Assembly: GCA_030762935.1 (NCBI GenBank)
Contig: CM060890.1
Span: 61,568,765 to 61,632,764, forward strand
DNA from: Hymenopus coronatus
Lineage: Eukaryota > Arthropoda > Insecta > Mantodea > Hymenopodidae
Direction of reading: 5' to 3'
Length of the DNA: 64,000 bases
In this document: in pieces, positions 36,576 through 48,279 of the stretch
How the letters are laid out: each line of letters starts with the position of its first letter
Position numbering within the stretch: the stretch's first letter is position 1
Program-made: the position numbers and the translations under genes
Notes under the pieces: model-generated
Database searches by the model: none
The model's input: the letters and a program-made list of their open reading frames with translations, nothing else
Told to the model about the DNA's origin: nothing

Positions 36576-38559
36576 TCATTCACATATGAAGATAAACAAC
36601 AGCACTTTTAGTAATTACCAGAGTTAGGAAGTGTGTACTCTCGCATGTTTTTATTAATGCTGATCTTTAATGGAAATCAAAAAGGGTTCCTTTCAACGAT
36701 ACTATAAATAAACACAAAAAGAAAAGCTGTAATGAAAGATAGTTAGCTATATCTCTTTCTGTGGGACATAAATACAGCAAAACTGAAACTTATGTGCGCT
36801 AAAAGGAGAAACAATGGTTGCTTATAAATGAATTTTATGTTCTTATTTTGAAGTTTTTACAGAAGTTTATATTACTCTAAGTATTCTCAGTAACTATACG
36901 AAAAATACTCGTAATTTTTATAAAATTATATTTTTATATTACGTATATACTGAGAATTTTGCAGTAATGTTCAGAATTTCATGTAGTCACTGGGTGTTGG
37001 GCATAATATACAGGTTTGACATTTGTACATATACTTCCCGAAAGAAATGCTGCCACATAATGGATACAACACCTGTCCATTCTTTTTGTGCATGGAGTTA
37101 GTATGCAGGAAGAATATATATTGAATTTGGTGGGTGAAACGTACTTTGGCACCACTTTGCAACACCTTTAAACCAGTCAATCTTGAGATAGTAATTCTGC
37201 CTTAGTTTTACTTAAAGACAGAACACCTAGAAAATATTTAAATCCTCCTCTTCTAGAAAGTAAGGATTATTCATAGTAAATCTTCCACATCTGGATGTTT
37301 CTGAACATCATGAAAATGTTCAATACCAGACTCCATGTGTATGAAGCACCTATTAAATTACATGAGCTTTGAAGTTATAATATTTTTCAAGCTGATGTGG
37401 TATTCTTTCACACGGCTGAGAGATTCGCGAATATGATGGCCAATAACAATGTGCTCTTTAAAATTAAATACAAGTGAAACCTGGAATAGTGTTTTGTGCC
37501 ACGCATACATTATGTTCATTTTCGTACAGTTAGCTCTTCTGATTAATAAAATAAATATTATATATATATATATATATATATAATACTGCTTAAATCACTT
37601 CAGACATTATGAGTTTGAAAATAAGTTTAACAAATTGTTATTATCCTAGACAACCTGCCTAGAGAAATTTATTTCATTTTTATATAACTACGTTCTATGA
37701 TTTATAATTAAAATCTGCTAAAATAATTATTACTTTTTGAAAAGTTAATTTTCATTTAAAAGTAAAAGTCATTGCATTCTCTACTAAATTTTAAAATTTT
37801 GACGCAAGATGCTTTCAAAGTGTATCAAGCAAAGGGTTTTATTTAATGACAATCTTGAATATAGCGATTTTTAAAAGAATTGAGACCGTATTTAATGGAA
37901 CATACCAAATGTATTCACTATGCATTATAATACGCTGCTTAGTTAAAATAACGTACTTTAAATGGAAGCTCATTTCAATCTCCCCGAGTTGAAATTAATG
38001 ATGTTTTTCATACTTAAAATTAAAGCAAATTTTCTAATACACCAAATGTGCTGGTCACATGTAAAAGTATTCCTAAGGAAAAATCCATTCAATTACACTT
38101 ATTCAACTGTAAATATCCCAAAAATGTATTACTCCAATATATAGTGATTCATTACCCTATTGATAATCGAGAACCATAACCTAATAAAATTATTTCTAAA
38201 CGCAACATTGTATTATTTCTACATTTTACTCACTATAATATTGTACTGCAAAGATATTATAATTGCTGAGGTCTATTTTAGAAGAATAGAATAGAATAGT
38301 GAGAGATTAACTTAGGGTGAGCTCTTTTCTATAACCTTAGTTTTCTCAGGTTTCACTGCAGGTTAGATTATAAGGTTAACTTCATGATTCACTGGGGAAA
38401 ACATTGTCCTATCCATACGCTCCGAAGAAAGAATTTATATTTACATTTACAATACATATACTAGTTTCATTTGATTTAATAACGATTTTCGATTTTGTGA
38501 GTGAAAATGTAAATTAAGTTGATAATATCCAAACACATTACATATCTAGGCATTATTAT
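36576..38559. other. Long unassigned AT-rich stretch
   Basis: (TA)n tract at 37558-37582. No gene or repeat family recognised. Confidence 0.35.
37558..37582. repeat. (TA)n microsatellite
   Basis: About 12 TA units. Confidence 0.95.
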
Positions 38560-38838
38560 GTGTTTATATGTACGAAAAAAACATTAGCGAATTACATTAT
38601 CCTTAATATTGATGGTAATATAGACTTTATTAATCAAGACACGTGTGTGTCACCTAATTCCACAATTGAAATGAAAATATGTAATTTAACACAGATAGGC
38701 AAGAAGTTAGGATATGAGTGCGCAGACTTCAACGGCAACTTCCTGACGTTAAACTCAAACCTAAGTTACTGTACTATTTCGTCTATAGTGCATGGTTCCA
38801 TAAAAAAAAACAAATTTTTTAAAATGTTGGATTACTAA
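38560..38838 (+). CDS. Weak ORF, possible exon of an extracellular protein
   Basis: An open frame of 92 codons. The central part has four cysteines (in TCVSPNSTIE, KICNLTQIG, GYECADFNG, LSYCTISS) and three Asn-X-Ser/Thr sites (NST, NLT, NLS), a composition usual for secreted or extracellular segments. A TATAG acceptor-like site at about 38623 could open an exon there. The end is lysine-rich over an A run. No family is recognised and chance is not excluded. Confidence 0.22.
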   Translation: MFICTKKTLANYIILNIDGNIDFINQDTCVSPNSTIEMKICNLTQIGKKLGYECADFNGNFLTLNSNLSYCTISSIVHGSIKKNKFFKMLDY

Positions 38839-39200
38839 TATGTCACCACTCCTTTTTCTTTATTTCTGCAATTTTATTAGATAAACGAGGCTGAGCTGCA
38901 AAAGATGAGTTATTCGTGTTTTTACCACTTGTTGCAAAAATGAGTCGTTTAGCCACAAAATGATATTAAAATTGGATTGCAACGTCTCTACTGGAATGAA
39001 GTCGTGCCCATACGCTTGGCAACTACGGAAGTGGAATGTCGGGAATGTTGATGATAATGTTGTGCTTCGGTTCCTTGCAGAAGAGCTGGTTCTGCCAGTA
39101 TTTCAGAAGCGTAAAATTCATTTGAATTGGAAAGACAGCCAGAATATCCACACGGCAAGTCAAAAGTCTCCATGCAAGTAGCGATAATATTATATAACAA
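38839..39200. other. Unassigned
   Basis: Overlapping open frames on both strands at 38960-39200 are not recognised. They may be part of the decayed transposon whose C-terminus lies at 39201-39356. Confidence 0.25.
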
Positions 39201-39356
39201 TTACAGAATATGCTCCAAATGTTTCCCTTCCATGTCTACACAAAGTGACAGGTGCTCCAACCAATTTCGACGAACATCTGTCAATATTACGGTCGTTATT
39301 TGTTTGCACGCTGCAGCGATTCTCTCTTTAAGATGATCCAAATCCCGAACATTCAT
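39201..39356 (-). pseudogene. Transposase C-terminal remnant, mariner/IS630-like (DDE_3 type)
   Basis: About 51 codons on the minus strand, ending in TAA at 39203-39201. The reading has RDLDHLKERIAAACKQIT, then DVRRNWLEHLSLCVDMEGKH and LEHIL. The order 'DL..LK.RI', a tryptophan and LEHL, then an acidic stretch and LEHI/L near the stop is the usual end of arthropod mariner-like transposases with a DDE_3 domain (from memory of the family). Upstream codons run into a stop, and no catalytic aspartates or inverted repeats were found, so this is a decayed fragment. Confidence 0.5.
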
Positions 39357-40617
39357 ATTCTATAATACACATTTGAATTTGCTTTATCTTTGATCATCAG
39401 ACTAAAACTTATGCGTAGCCTCTTAAGCAGCATTTAGCTCAGGCCTCGCAAATGCGAATGGATAGCTTGAAAGAAAACCACCCCACCCCGTTAGTGGCAG
39501 TAGCTGAAAATAAACACCCAGCACTTGGCGAATTGGATTTTAAGCACAAACCAAAACCGACCACCAAAACAAAACATTCGGTTCTTAAGTTTTACTCTCT
39601 TGCCAGACTGTGCAGATCAAATATTCCAGAATGCACCATTCTCCTCGTTACTTTTCAAGATAGATGATATTGCTATTGGACTTTATTCTTCATATTTGGA
39701 TCTCCCAGCACGCGACATCTGCTCAGTCATACCAGTAACAACCTGTACAATAGCACGCACAGCCATATAAAAACATTAGCTAATATAAGATATAGTATAA
39801 AAACCAAGCGAGAAAATAACACCTCAATATTTTTAACCTTTTTAATAATTGTCGGGAACACCGATATTAATACTCACTTGAAAACAATTACAATACAGCC
39901 AATATTAAAAATCAATATCATTGTAATGAAATCACATCTTAAAACATGTTTCCACTAATATGTCGGTCTATCCGTAACTTACAATATTCACAAACTAAAG
40001 TAAAATAACACACCTTACATAAACGTCTTATGCTACTAAGTCATTGAGCCTGATTCATCTGATTAATAGGCACCAAAGTCCGTCTGAAATGCCAACCAGG
40101 AATTTCCTCTATGTGACTGTCACATGCAAAATTCAACGCCCTTTATTCTTGAAACGTTTATATTTTCGGGAACATTGCTTCTAGTGGCATGTTTATAATT
40201 AATATTAAGCAAAGGTAAACTAAATAGTAATTTATTTTTTGGCTCTAAGTTTAAGTAAAATATACTAATTTGTATTTCATATGTTGTTTTAAAAATAAAT
40301 ATGTAAGTACAAAATACAACAAAATTTATTTTTAATATAATGAATATCTGCTCCAAATCGTGCAAGTAAACTATTTTATGGTTTTAAAATATACTTGGGT
40401 ATATTTCACAGTGCTTTGAAATATTCTCTTTATATTGTTCGACTTTGATATTTTGGCACATTTATTTTCACATTTTTCATGTCTATGTATCAAAACAAGT
40501 CAGCACTAAGCAGTATTCGAAACCGTTTCTGTAATGTATATCACCATTAAATACAAGTGAATAGAAGAATAAACTTTTAAATTAATAGTAAAATATACGG
40601 CACAGCAGTGAATTGGA
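39357..40617. other. Unassigned AT-rich DNA
   Basis: Short open frames near 39450-39770 and 40120-40365 are not supported by anything else. Confidence 0.3.
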
Positions 40618-40925
40618 AATTGAGTTGTATTTATGGACCCACCTTAACTGATGTGGTTCTCAGCGTCACATTCTATACCCAAGATCGCGGGCTCAAACCC
40701 AGCGGAGGACGATGGATATTTTCGGGTGTAGAAATCCTTAGCCTGGCTTCCTTTGAGGGGGGGGGTTGTAAAACCGTTAGTTCCATGTCGTAGATTTACG
40801 GCAAGTAAAAGAACCTCAAGCCTGATAGAGAGGTCTCTGAGCAAAATTAAGCGGTCTTTCACGCCAATTTAGAATGGGACGCTGAGAACCACAGCAGTTA
40901 AAGAGCGTCCATAAATAATACGTCA
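40618..40925 (+). mobile_element. SINE family 1 pair: inverted tail fragment fused to a plus copy
   Basis: 40618-40668 is the SINE tail in minus orientation (TATTTATGGACCCACC ... GTGGTTCTCAGCGTC). At about 40669 it switches to the plus orientation inside the tRNA head (TACCCAAGATCGCGGGCTCA) and runs through to the same tail at 40870-40920. The two tails form arms of about 50 bases that could fold on each other. Confidence 0.85.
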
Positions 40926-41131
40926 TTTCATTTCATTTTATACTGGGCGTGAAACACTCTTAATTTTTCCCAGGAACCTTTTTTATTAGGCTTGAGGTTC
41001 TTTTACGTGCCGTAAATCTACGACACGGGACCAACGGATTTACTTCCGTTCCGAAGGAAGCCATGCTAAGCCCGAAAAAAAGCAGCGACCTTGGGTATAA
41101 GAAGTTATCATGGTAGACATTACACCATGGA
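40926..41131 (-). mobile_element. SINE family 1, second copy, tail-to-tail with the previous one
   Basis: Minus-strand copy from TTTTATACTGGGCGTGAAAC through GAACCTCAAGCC to a head with ATGGTGTAATGTCTACCAT at about 41100-41120. The extreme tail and part of the body before the head are missing. Confidence 0.82.
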
Positions 41132-41464
41132 GGAAGACGAATTGGTAACGGTTACAAATGATTATGTCATGTGACATTCTTTTTTAATGCAATAATTGCC
41201 GCATATATTACTTTTGATTGCTATAATGTAAGCTGTTGATATGATTGTTTTTATTATTGCTGAAAGCCAGTGACTCTTACTAAGAACATTTATGTTAAAT
41301 AACCTCAAAGAAATTTCTAGAGGAAATTTGGATGTGCATCAAGAAAGCCAAAAACTTATTATTTTCGTTAATAAGACCCATCATTTCCCTTCGAATCTGA
41401 GTTGCAAATAAGCTTAAAGAGGCTAATTTTCTTTCCAACTTTTGTAAACTGTCTGACGCCCAAG
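41132..41464. other. Unassigned
   Basis: AT-rich, nothing recognised. Confidence 0.3.
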
Positions 41465-41605
41465 ATAATTACAATGAACCGCGAAGGCCTAAAAATAAAA
41501 GAAAATCCACTCCCTTTTTCTTCTCCCACATCTAAACAAGACTTTAATGAATACGATGCTCCTACTCCACCTAGATCTCGACTCAATTATCATCCATGCA
41601 TTTAA
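41465..41605 (+). CDS. Weak candidate 3'-terminal exon
   Basis: After CTGACGCCCAAG (a mediocre acceptor) there are 46 open codons and a TAA stop at 41603-41605. The reading includes MNREGLKIKENPLPFSSPTS and ends NEYDAPTPPRSRLNYHPCI. Pro/Ser-rich, polar and charged, it would suit a disordered protein tail. A minus frame overlaps it. Not recognised. Confidence 0.25.
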   Translation: MITMNREGLKIKENPLPFSSPTSKQDFNEYDAPTPPRSRLNYHPCI

Positions 41606-41867
41606 ATAATGAAGTCACGTTAAGGTAATACATAGCTGCAATAAACTTAAAGAGTTCCCAGCAACTGTATGTTTTATAAAATGAGAAGCACACATAGATG
41701 ATACGAGGAAGGAAAAGAGAAACAATATCCCACATAATGGAGTTTACGTTATTAACGTAAAACTTTCCTTACCTATAATGCAGCTATCTGCGGATTCTTT
41801 ACTTACTCATATAATGATAAATAGACATTGTACTTATAGGCAAGTAACATATCCAAAATATAAATGT

Positions 41868-42719
41868 ATTTTTACTTTCTCTACATGTACTATGTACATA
41901 GTATATAGAGAAGGAATTGTATTGCACCCAAAAATTGGATACCAAGATTTCATCGGAAATACACGTTTTGGTTCCCCTGAATCAAAAAAAAATTGGAAAA
42001 AGGTCCGTGTGTGTGTGTGCATGTGTGTGTCTGTGGGCAGCATATCTCAAAAACGGAGATACCGTTGAATACCGAACTTGGTATTTAAGTTTAGTATCTT
42101 CCAGGGATGCGACAGGAATATTTTGAGAAAAATCCCCCCGCCCCAAACTACCCTTTACATGGAACTCTTTTTGAAAAGTTTGATTTTCTCAAAAATTGCT
42201 CTAATGATTTTGATTAAAATAAACTATATTAAAGATATTTACCTGACAAATAATATGTATATCTTGAATTTTCTAGGAATAGCCTCTGAAGACTATTTTA
42301 CTCTGGATGAATTTTACGTAATTTTGCATAACTGTTAAACCGAAAGAGATAGAGAAAAACTTACCATTAAAACACACAATTTATGTTATATAATGTTTTT
42401 TCGTGGTGTTCATCGTTTTTGAAATTCCTTGTTTTTGGTTTCAGATTTAAAAAAACAACTTATATTTTTCTCATAAAGGAATTTGTCATCTCGTGTGTCC
42501 ATACAAACAAAGGAACTTCAGTCACATAGCAACCAGCTTTTGACTATCACTTTAACCTATGCCAGTCCCTTATTCCGCTTCTACTTACAAGGAAGCAAGT
42601 AATAAGACTATATCAACTAATTGTTTCTCGATTAGTATGAACTAAATAGAAGCATTAGCTTTTTAACAATAATTTGTTGCAGAGACGTAGAGGAAATCAT
42701 GTGAATGGAACATCAGTTT
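41868..42719 (+). repeat. Family A copy, full length, good reference copy
   Basis: Left end TTTTTACTTTCTCTACATG; a clean terminal palindrome at 41875-41914; a (GT)n tract at 42006-42030; right end GTGAATGGAACATCAG then T6. One of the least decayed copies. Confidence 0.9.
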
Positions 42720-43500
42720 TTTGCTGTTAAAACCTTAAATTATGGTTTATAATTTCAAAACCATGTTTCAAGCATGTATTAAAATTATTATTAATGTTAT
42801 CAGTTTTGAAATTTGAAAAACCCATTGTATGCAAGGTATCCTATTCAAAATTATGCAAGTCATTATATAAAATAGTGATAGCTTTGCCGTACATCAAAAT
42901 GCAAATGTTAATGGTTCTTTAAATCATACTTTGCTGTCTAAATTTTTGGTTCTAATAAAAGCTGAGCTATGTGACGTATTCATAAAAATATTTACAACAA
43001 ATTTAGCTTTTATTGTAAATTATTTACAAATACAGCTCTCAGATCTATATTTCTCTGTTAAGCCTAATTATTGTAGAAGAATTCTTAATTTTCGTACTCT
43101 CCAAAACTCTAGACTGTTCAAATCTTTGGAGCTTTATTTTGAAAAAAGTATATGACTATTTTTACGTACATTTGAAACAAATTAGTAAAAATATTACATC
43201 GTGTAGAGCATTTTGAGTATGGAAAAATGTTTGCAAGAAAATAAATATCAACTTTGGGGGTGCACAAATAAGCATGTGCCTTTACATGTATAGATTCAGT
43301 TAATTGTGGTGTAATTCCAGTAAGTGGGAAAACGTTTAGAATTTAAATCATTTTACTATCCAAAAAGTGATTTTTTCACAATTTTTCGGAAAATTTCATA
43401 GATGCACCACCTTAAGCGTACACTTCTGTAAATTCTTTCTCAGTCCCATTCAGGTCGTTGTAATTTTATTAGCAGTATACATTCCCTAATAACTCTGTGT
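42720..43500 (+). repeat. AT-rich DNA with family B repeat fragment (43165-43260)
   Basis: 43165-43260 matches the reverse complement of 1780-1885 over about 95 bases with gaps. The rest is unassigned. Confidence 0.4.
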
Positions 43501-43504
43501 AAGT

Positions 43505-43815
43505 GGGATTCGGGGGATTCGGAAAGTTGTGGGATCGATTCCTCACGGCCGGCCTCTCTGACCCCGATTTTTTCGGGGTGTTTCCCGGGTCACTAGGCGA
43601 ATGCTGAAGAGGCTTATTCATCCCCCGAACTTCCTGTCCCTTCACTCAATCTCTATTTTATCCAAACGATCTCTTTCAGGGTTGTAAATGTCGGTGATGG
43701 CGCCCTCTCGTGAAGGTGACTGCGCTCTGGAAATTCAGCTCTGAGAGGCGGGATGGCTGGAGGGCGTCTGTATTCAGGAGCATTTGGTCAGACCTAGTGC
43801 TCTCCGCGCCGAGAT
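43505..43815 (+). mobile_element. SINE-like GC-rich block
   Basis: Box-B-like GTGGGATCGATTCCTCACG at about 43530-43548, then CCCCGATTTTTTCGGGG, a hairpin-forming segment, and a GC-rich body. Single copy here; SINE status inferred from style. Confidence 0.45.
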
Positions 43816-45429
43816 GAAGAACTTCTATAAGAGAAACTTTTAGCAATCCTCCACGGGTTACAATAATTCATTATAATTTATTCTCCAATAATTATCACTT
43901 TGCTTTGTTCCGAGCGATGGGCATTCTATACTTTTCCCCTATTTCATTTAATATACACATACACACACACAAACACACACACATTTCTTGTAATGTGTCT
44001 TCGTTATCAGACGGAATCAATGAGCTATCTGTATACTGTATAGTCATTATAAAAAGTAAGGATAATAAAATAAAAATAGTATATGAACTAACTGAAAAAA
44101 TTTCAAGTATTTATAGCTTTTTATATGCAGTGTGCATAAGAGCTCTTAATCAGATATAGTTGAGTAGTTACGCTGCATCTAGTTCTACCGCATTGTTGTT
44201 AATTAAAATAGGAAATGATATATAACAAACCAAAATTTTACTAATTATCAAAATTTTAATTATTCTTCATAAAGTAAATGCATAATTTATTACATTCTAC
44301 TAATTATACAGCCTCGGAAAGAAAACATATATAAGCTATAGCTGCTAAGGCAAGCTACTTTAGCCAAGAAAAAGAATATATAGCAGTATTTAAAACACAT
44401 TTTTACTCAAGGTTTTTAGGCCCTAAGAATCATATCAGTTTTACTCATCTGGAAGTTTAAATACAAACAACACATTTTTATTGCCAAAAAAATAAAACAA
44501 ACAGCGTTTGTTACCCGAAAATCCATCGTCCGGACGTTTGGTTGTCTAGAGCGCTGAGATACAAATAAAACATTGAAAAATAAGCTATAGAAGTGACAGG
44601 CGGGAGGTGAATTTGTTCCCAGAGCTATCAGATATTTGTTTATATGTTATTCAGAAGGCGCACGGTTATATACGAACTCCCAAAAGAAAATGTCAGTTCT
44701 GTTTACTGCGTAAAATGCTTTGTTATATTAGACAACCTTTTACATTTAGTGTACAGTCAGTGCATATATTACATTGAAACATTTGGTTTTATCTTGAGTG
44801 ACCTAATGATCTAAGCGAGTCCTCTCTGTAGTAGACTACGAAAAGCAACGATCTTAGAACAGTTATGCCAAACTGTCTATTGATTGTACTTATTGCTATC
44901 ATTGTCTATACTAGAAAGCAGCATGCGTTTAATTTGTTAAATTTTCTCGAACGAAATCATTTGTGGTCTCTCAGCTTAGGTTTGTGCACAAAAACCATGA
45001 AAATATCATCTACAGTTTATAGGTTGTTAGACAGATCTAAAGACTGCTAAACACCAAAATGTTCCAACGTGGCAAAAATTGATGACATAGGGGTTGTTCC
45101 AAACTGATGTTAAGAACATTTCTGGTTTCATCATGCACTTTTATGACAAAATAATTGGTTGGCCTGTGGATGTCTAGGTCTAGATCCAGATGCTCAATAG
45201 GTACTGCGGGAAATGCTTTATGATAAAGTTTATGCATAGAATTTCCTTAGGCTGTAATAATGTAATTGTTATTGTTTATTTATTTATTTTCTACGTTTGA
45301 ATATGAGATACACTACCTTGATATCATTAATACTCTAGGTTAAAATTTGTCCTTAAAATAATAGGGTATCTATTCCTATGACGTTAAACCTACTAATATT
45401 ATGTACATACTTAGGCTTTCACGATAGGA
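43816..45429. other. Unassigned
   Basis: A short CA-rich patch lies at about 43955-43982. A minus frame at 45237-45037 (containing PIEHLDLDLDIHRPTNYF) follows ATTTCCCGCAG and could be an exon or an old transposon fragment. Not recognised. Confidence 0.25.
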
Positions 45430-46240
45430 ATCTTGAATAATGAAACCCGCCGACGTTCCCGACGTTTCGCCAAGGGAAGCACTTGGCATCTTCATAGGTC
45501 CTCCGATGGATGGTCAGAGCTCCAATGAATTTTTACGGACTAGGAGTAATTTAGGTGGCGTAAGCTTTTGGTTTTACCATTTCGTTTGCTTTCAAACAGT
45601 AGTATCTAGGCCTTGTTTAGGCGCATAGATTCTTCCTTGCGATTGAAGTTATTTTCATGTTTGTACTCGTATATTTCTACTGCCTCCCTATGTAAACGGG
45701 CATGGTAGCTAATGGAAGAAGACAGAATTTGGTGTCTGTGTAACTGATGTCATAACCAAATAATAAAATGTTTTCTGCTACTGCAGATTTTTCCATTTAT
45801 GCTAGTCTACTGTGTCGCCACACTGCGCATCGTAGTGCCGATGTAAACCTGACCAGCGGATGAGTGACGATTACGTTTGTCTTTGGCCGATCTCAGCAAG
45901 TGTTTCACTTTTAATGCGTAACGCCCTATATACGGCAGGGAGATTGGTGGCTGGTCGGTTTTCTGTTTTTTCGTTGGTATACCTGGGATGGAGTGCTCGC
46001 TTTATCTTATTGGAATAACCGCTGGCTTGGAAGGCTGAATTTAAATGTTCTAGTTTTTCAAATGTATTTTACTGTAGCTACATTTGGCTCGGTCGTTGAG
46101 TTTTTATTATCCCTTGCTGCTGTTTAGGATGATGATTGGAGTTATATGAAGACAGCGGCCGGCGTGTGTCGGTTTTCTGTAGACCGCGTATTCTAGGCAG
46201 AGATCTGCCGTTCTGATGACCAATACATCTAGAAACGCCA
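45430..46240 (-). pseudogene. Penelope-like retroelement remnant (end of RT plus GIY-YIG region)
   Basis: Minus-strand frames, broken by shifts and stops, give in order: FLDVLVIRTAD then YAVYRKPTHAGR near 46239-46160 (the reverse-transcriptase C-terminal 'FLDVLV...VYRKPTHT' signature); PISLPYIGR, then LRSAKDKRNRHSSAG and QVYIGTTMRSV (the linker and GIY-YIG region of Penelope-like elements, with the GIY half apparently lost between SSAG and QVYIG); then SYHARLHREAVEIYEYK and NNFNRKEESMRLNKAW, ending in TGA at 45594-45592. The following 45595-45430 has the usual 3' region with GCCAAGTGCTTCCCTTGGCG then AAACGTCGGGAACG. The catalytic core of the RT is absent. Recognition rests on motif order recalled from the family. 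Confidence 0.85.
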
Positions 46241-46243
46241 GTC

Positions 46244-46435
46244 TAAGGCCGCGTTCGCGAAAGTACTACAGTTAGTGCTTCGTGGCGGAGAGAATTGTGG
46301 GTTCCAGTCCAGCCTTGCGCATGGGTATTTGTTGTATTTTGTAAATGTGTATATTACGTGTCTTTGTAAGCAAAAAACAAACGGTAAACAACTGGGAGAA
46401 AAGGAAAAAGGAGGAAAAAGAAAAAAGTAGCATAC
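46244..46435 (+). mobile_element. SINE family 4, abutting the Penelope-like remnant
   Basis: AAGGCCGCGTTCGCGAAAGT, box B GTGGGTTCCAGTCC, GCGCATGGGTATTTG and a GTGTATATTACGTGTCTTTG segment match the minus-strand copy at 30395-30612. It starts within a few bases of the truncated end of the Penelope-like element. Confidence 0.75.
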
Positions 46436-46574
46436 AGTGCCGATGTCCAGACAAGACTCAGGAAATGTATTTTCAAATTATCTTTTCACTGGTAGCAGTT
46501 CAGTGGTAAATACATGGCGCAATGACTTCAAATATGTTACCAAAGTTTACTTGCCAAAATAAAAAAAAAAATCC

Positions 46575-47440
46575 TGAGGCGTTTCCTCATTCACATTCTC
46601 TATCTGTTCTACCGACAAGCTTCTTACAAAATATTTATCTTCTTTCTATTTCATACTAATCAAGATAAACGTTAACTGATTGTTCTTATTACTTAAGTCC
46701 TTATTAGCAGAAAGGAACCGAGGGAATACACTAGGCTACAACGATAAGTGATATGTTTTAAAACCGATCGCTGCACGATGTCATTGAAATTTGCTTAATT
46801 ACATGGTCAGGACTAAAACAAAAGAAACACTGACTTCTTCTCGTTTAAGAAAAGTATTAGTATCTTAAAATTCAAACCAATAACAAGGAATGTCTCAGAA
46901 ATGACCAGCTCCACATAAAATGTATAGCACCTACACCATATGCTTTGATAAGCTCTTTATTTTGGTGAAATGAATTTCTGTTTATCTTTTACGATTTACT
47001 AGTTATACAAAGTAATTCAGAATGAAGAGGACTTCAGAAGATATTCCAATGAAATTCAAGATATAAATCTTATTTTTATGTATATTTAATACATAGTATT
47101 TTAGTCATAATAGTTACAGCCATTTTATTGGAAAATCATAATTGTGGAAAATCATCCATGTAAAGTGTAATTTGAGATGGGGTTTTTGTGAAAATTTCTT
47201 GGGATCCTTGAAAGATAGTAAACTTTATTACAAAGTTTGTTTTAACCAACTTTTTGTTTTTGAGTTATGTTGTCCAAAAACACACATTCACTCACCTTTT
47301 TTCTAAAATGTTTTCTATTGGAATAGGATTTTTGGGGTTCCGAAAATATGTATTAGATGAAATTTCGGTATATAAATTTTGGGTGGGATACAATACCCTC
47401 CCTACCTACTATTTATATTCTACATACGTGTGAAATTAAT
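46575..47440 (-). repeat. Family A copy, decayed
   Basis: Right end CTCATTCACATTCTCTATC at 46583; left end decayed at 47400-47435 (CTACTATTTATATTCTACATACG). All main blocks are recognisable. Confidence 0.75.
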
Positions 47441-48131
47441 ATGAGCTTAACACTGTATTCAAGTATTAATCATTTACACGCAGTATATGTTTTCGAGTAT
47501 TATCTATTTCCAATTTACGCGGATAGTTCCATTCAACAGTACATTAAAACAGCTGCTAAACACTTCACACGCCTATAAAGCTCATAGGAAAAGAATCATT
47601 AACAATCGCTTACATATTGTAATATTCATGTAAAGTTTATTATTATCAGTTTTAATTTGACCACGACTAAAAGCATTTGCTTAATATAATATAGGATTAA
47701 GTTGTACGAACTTAATTAAATTTATTCCTCTATGTTTGCATGCTGAATACGGAAACGGTGCAAGTACTTGGAAGCTATTTCTTTCTCACCATGAACTTAC
47801 GAGGGGAAAAACCACAAATTCTAAAGTTCATACATGATGATCAATAGGACCTTCAGCCCACGAAAACTTAAATATAAGAGAAAGATAGTTTCAAAGTTGG
47901 ATAATATTACAAAAAAATTACTTCACTTAAGATGCATGTTTTCCTGATCTCTAGAGCTTTTCTTTGGTCTCTCTCCCCCCCCCTCTCTCTCTCTGATTTC
48001 GTGTTTAAATAACTGATATAAAATTCAATAAAAGAGAACAGGACTGTGAAGCTCACTCCTGTAGTGTGCCAGTATTGTGTCTGCATCACATTCAAAAGCT
48101 AAAAACATCGCATACACCGGATACAGATTTT
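47441..48131. other. Unassigned, with a C/CT-rich patch
   Basis: CT/C9/CT simple-sequence patch at 47966-47994. Confidence 0.4.
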
Positions 48132-48262
48132 CCTGGATGTCCGCTTATCCTAACTAGAAGCTTTAGGAATCCGGGGCACGTTTGAGCATCATTTCATACC
48201 TTTTAATCATTTATCGCCCTTTACGGCCTATAATAAAAAATCTTAAAGATAAAGAAAAAATA
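48132..48262 (+). mobile_element. SINE family 5 fragment
   Basis: GAGCATCATTTCATACC and CGCCCTTTACGGCC match the 3' half of 25581-25816. The head is missing. Confidence 0.55.
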
Positions 48263-48279
48263 AATAAACAGATAAGTAT

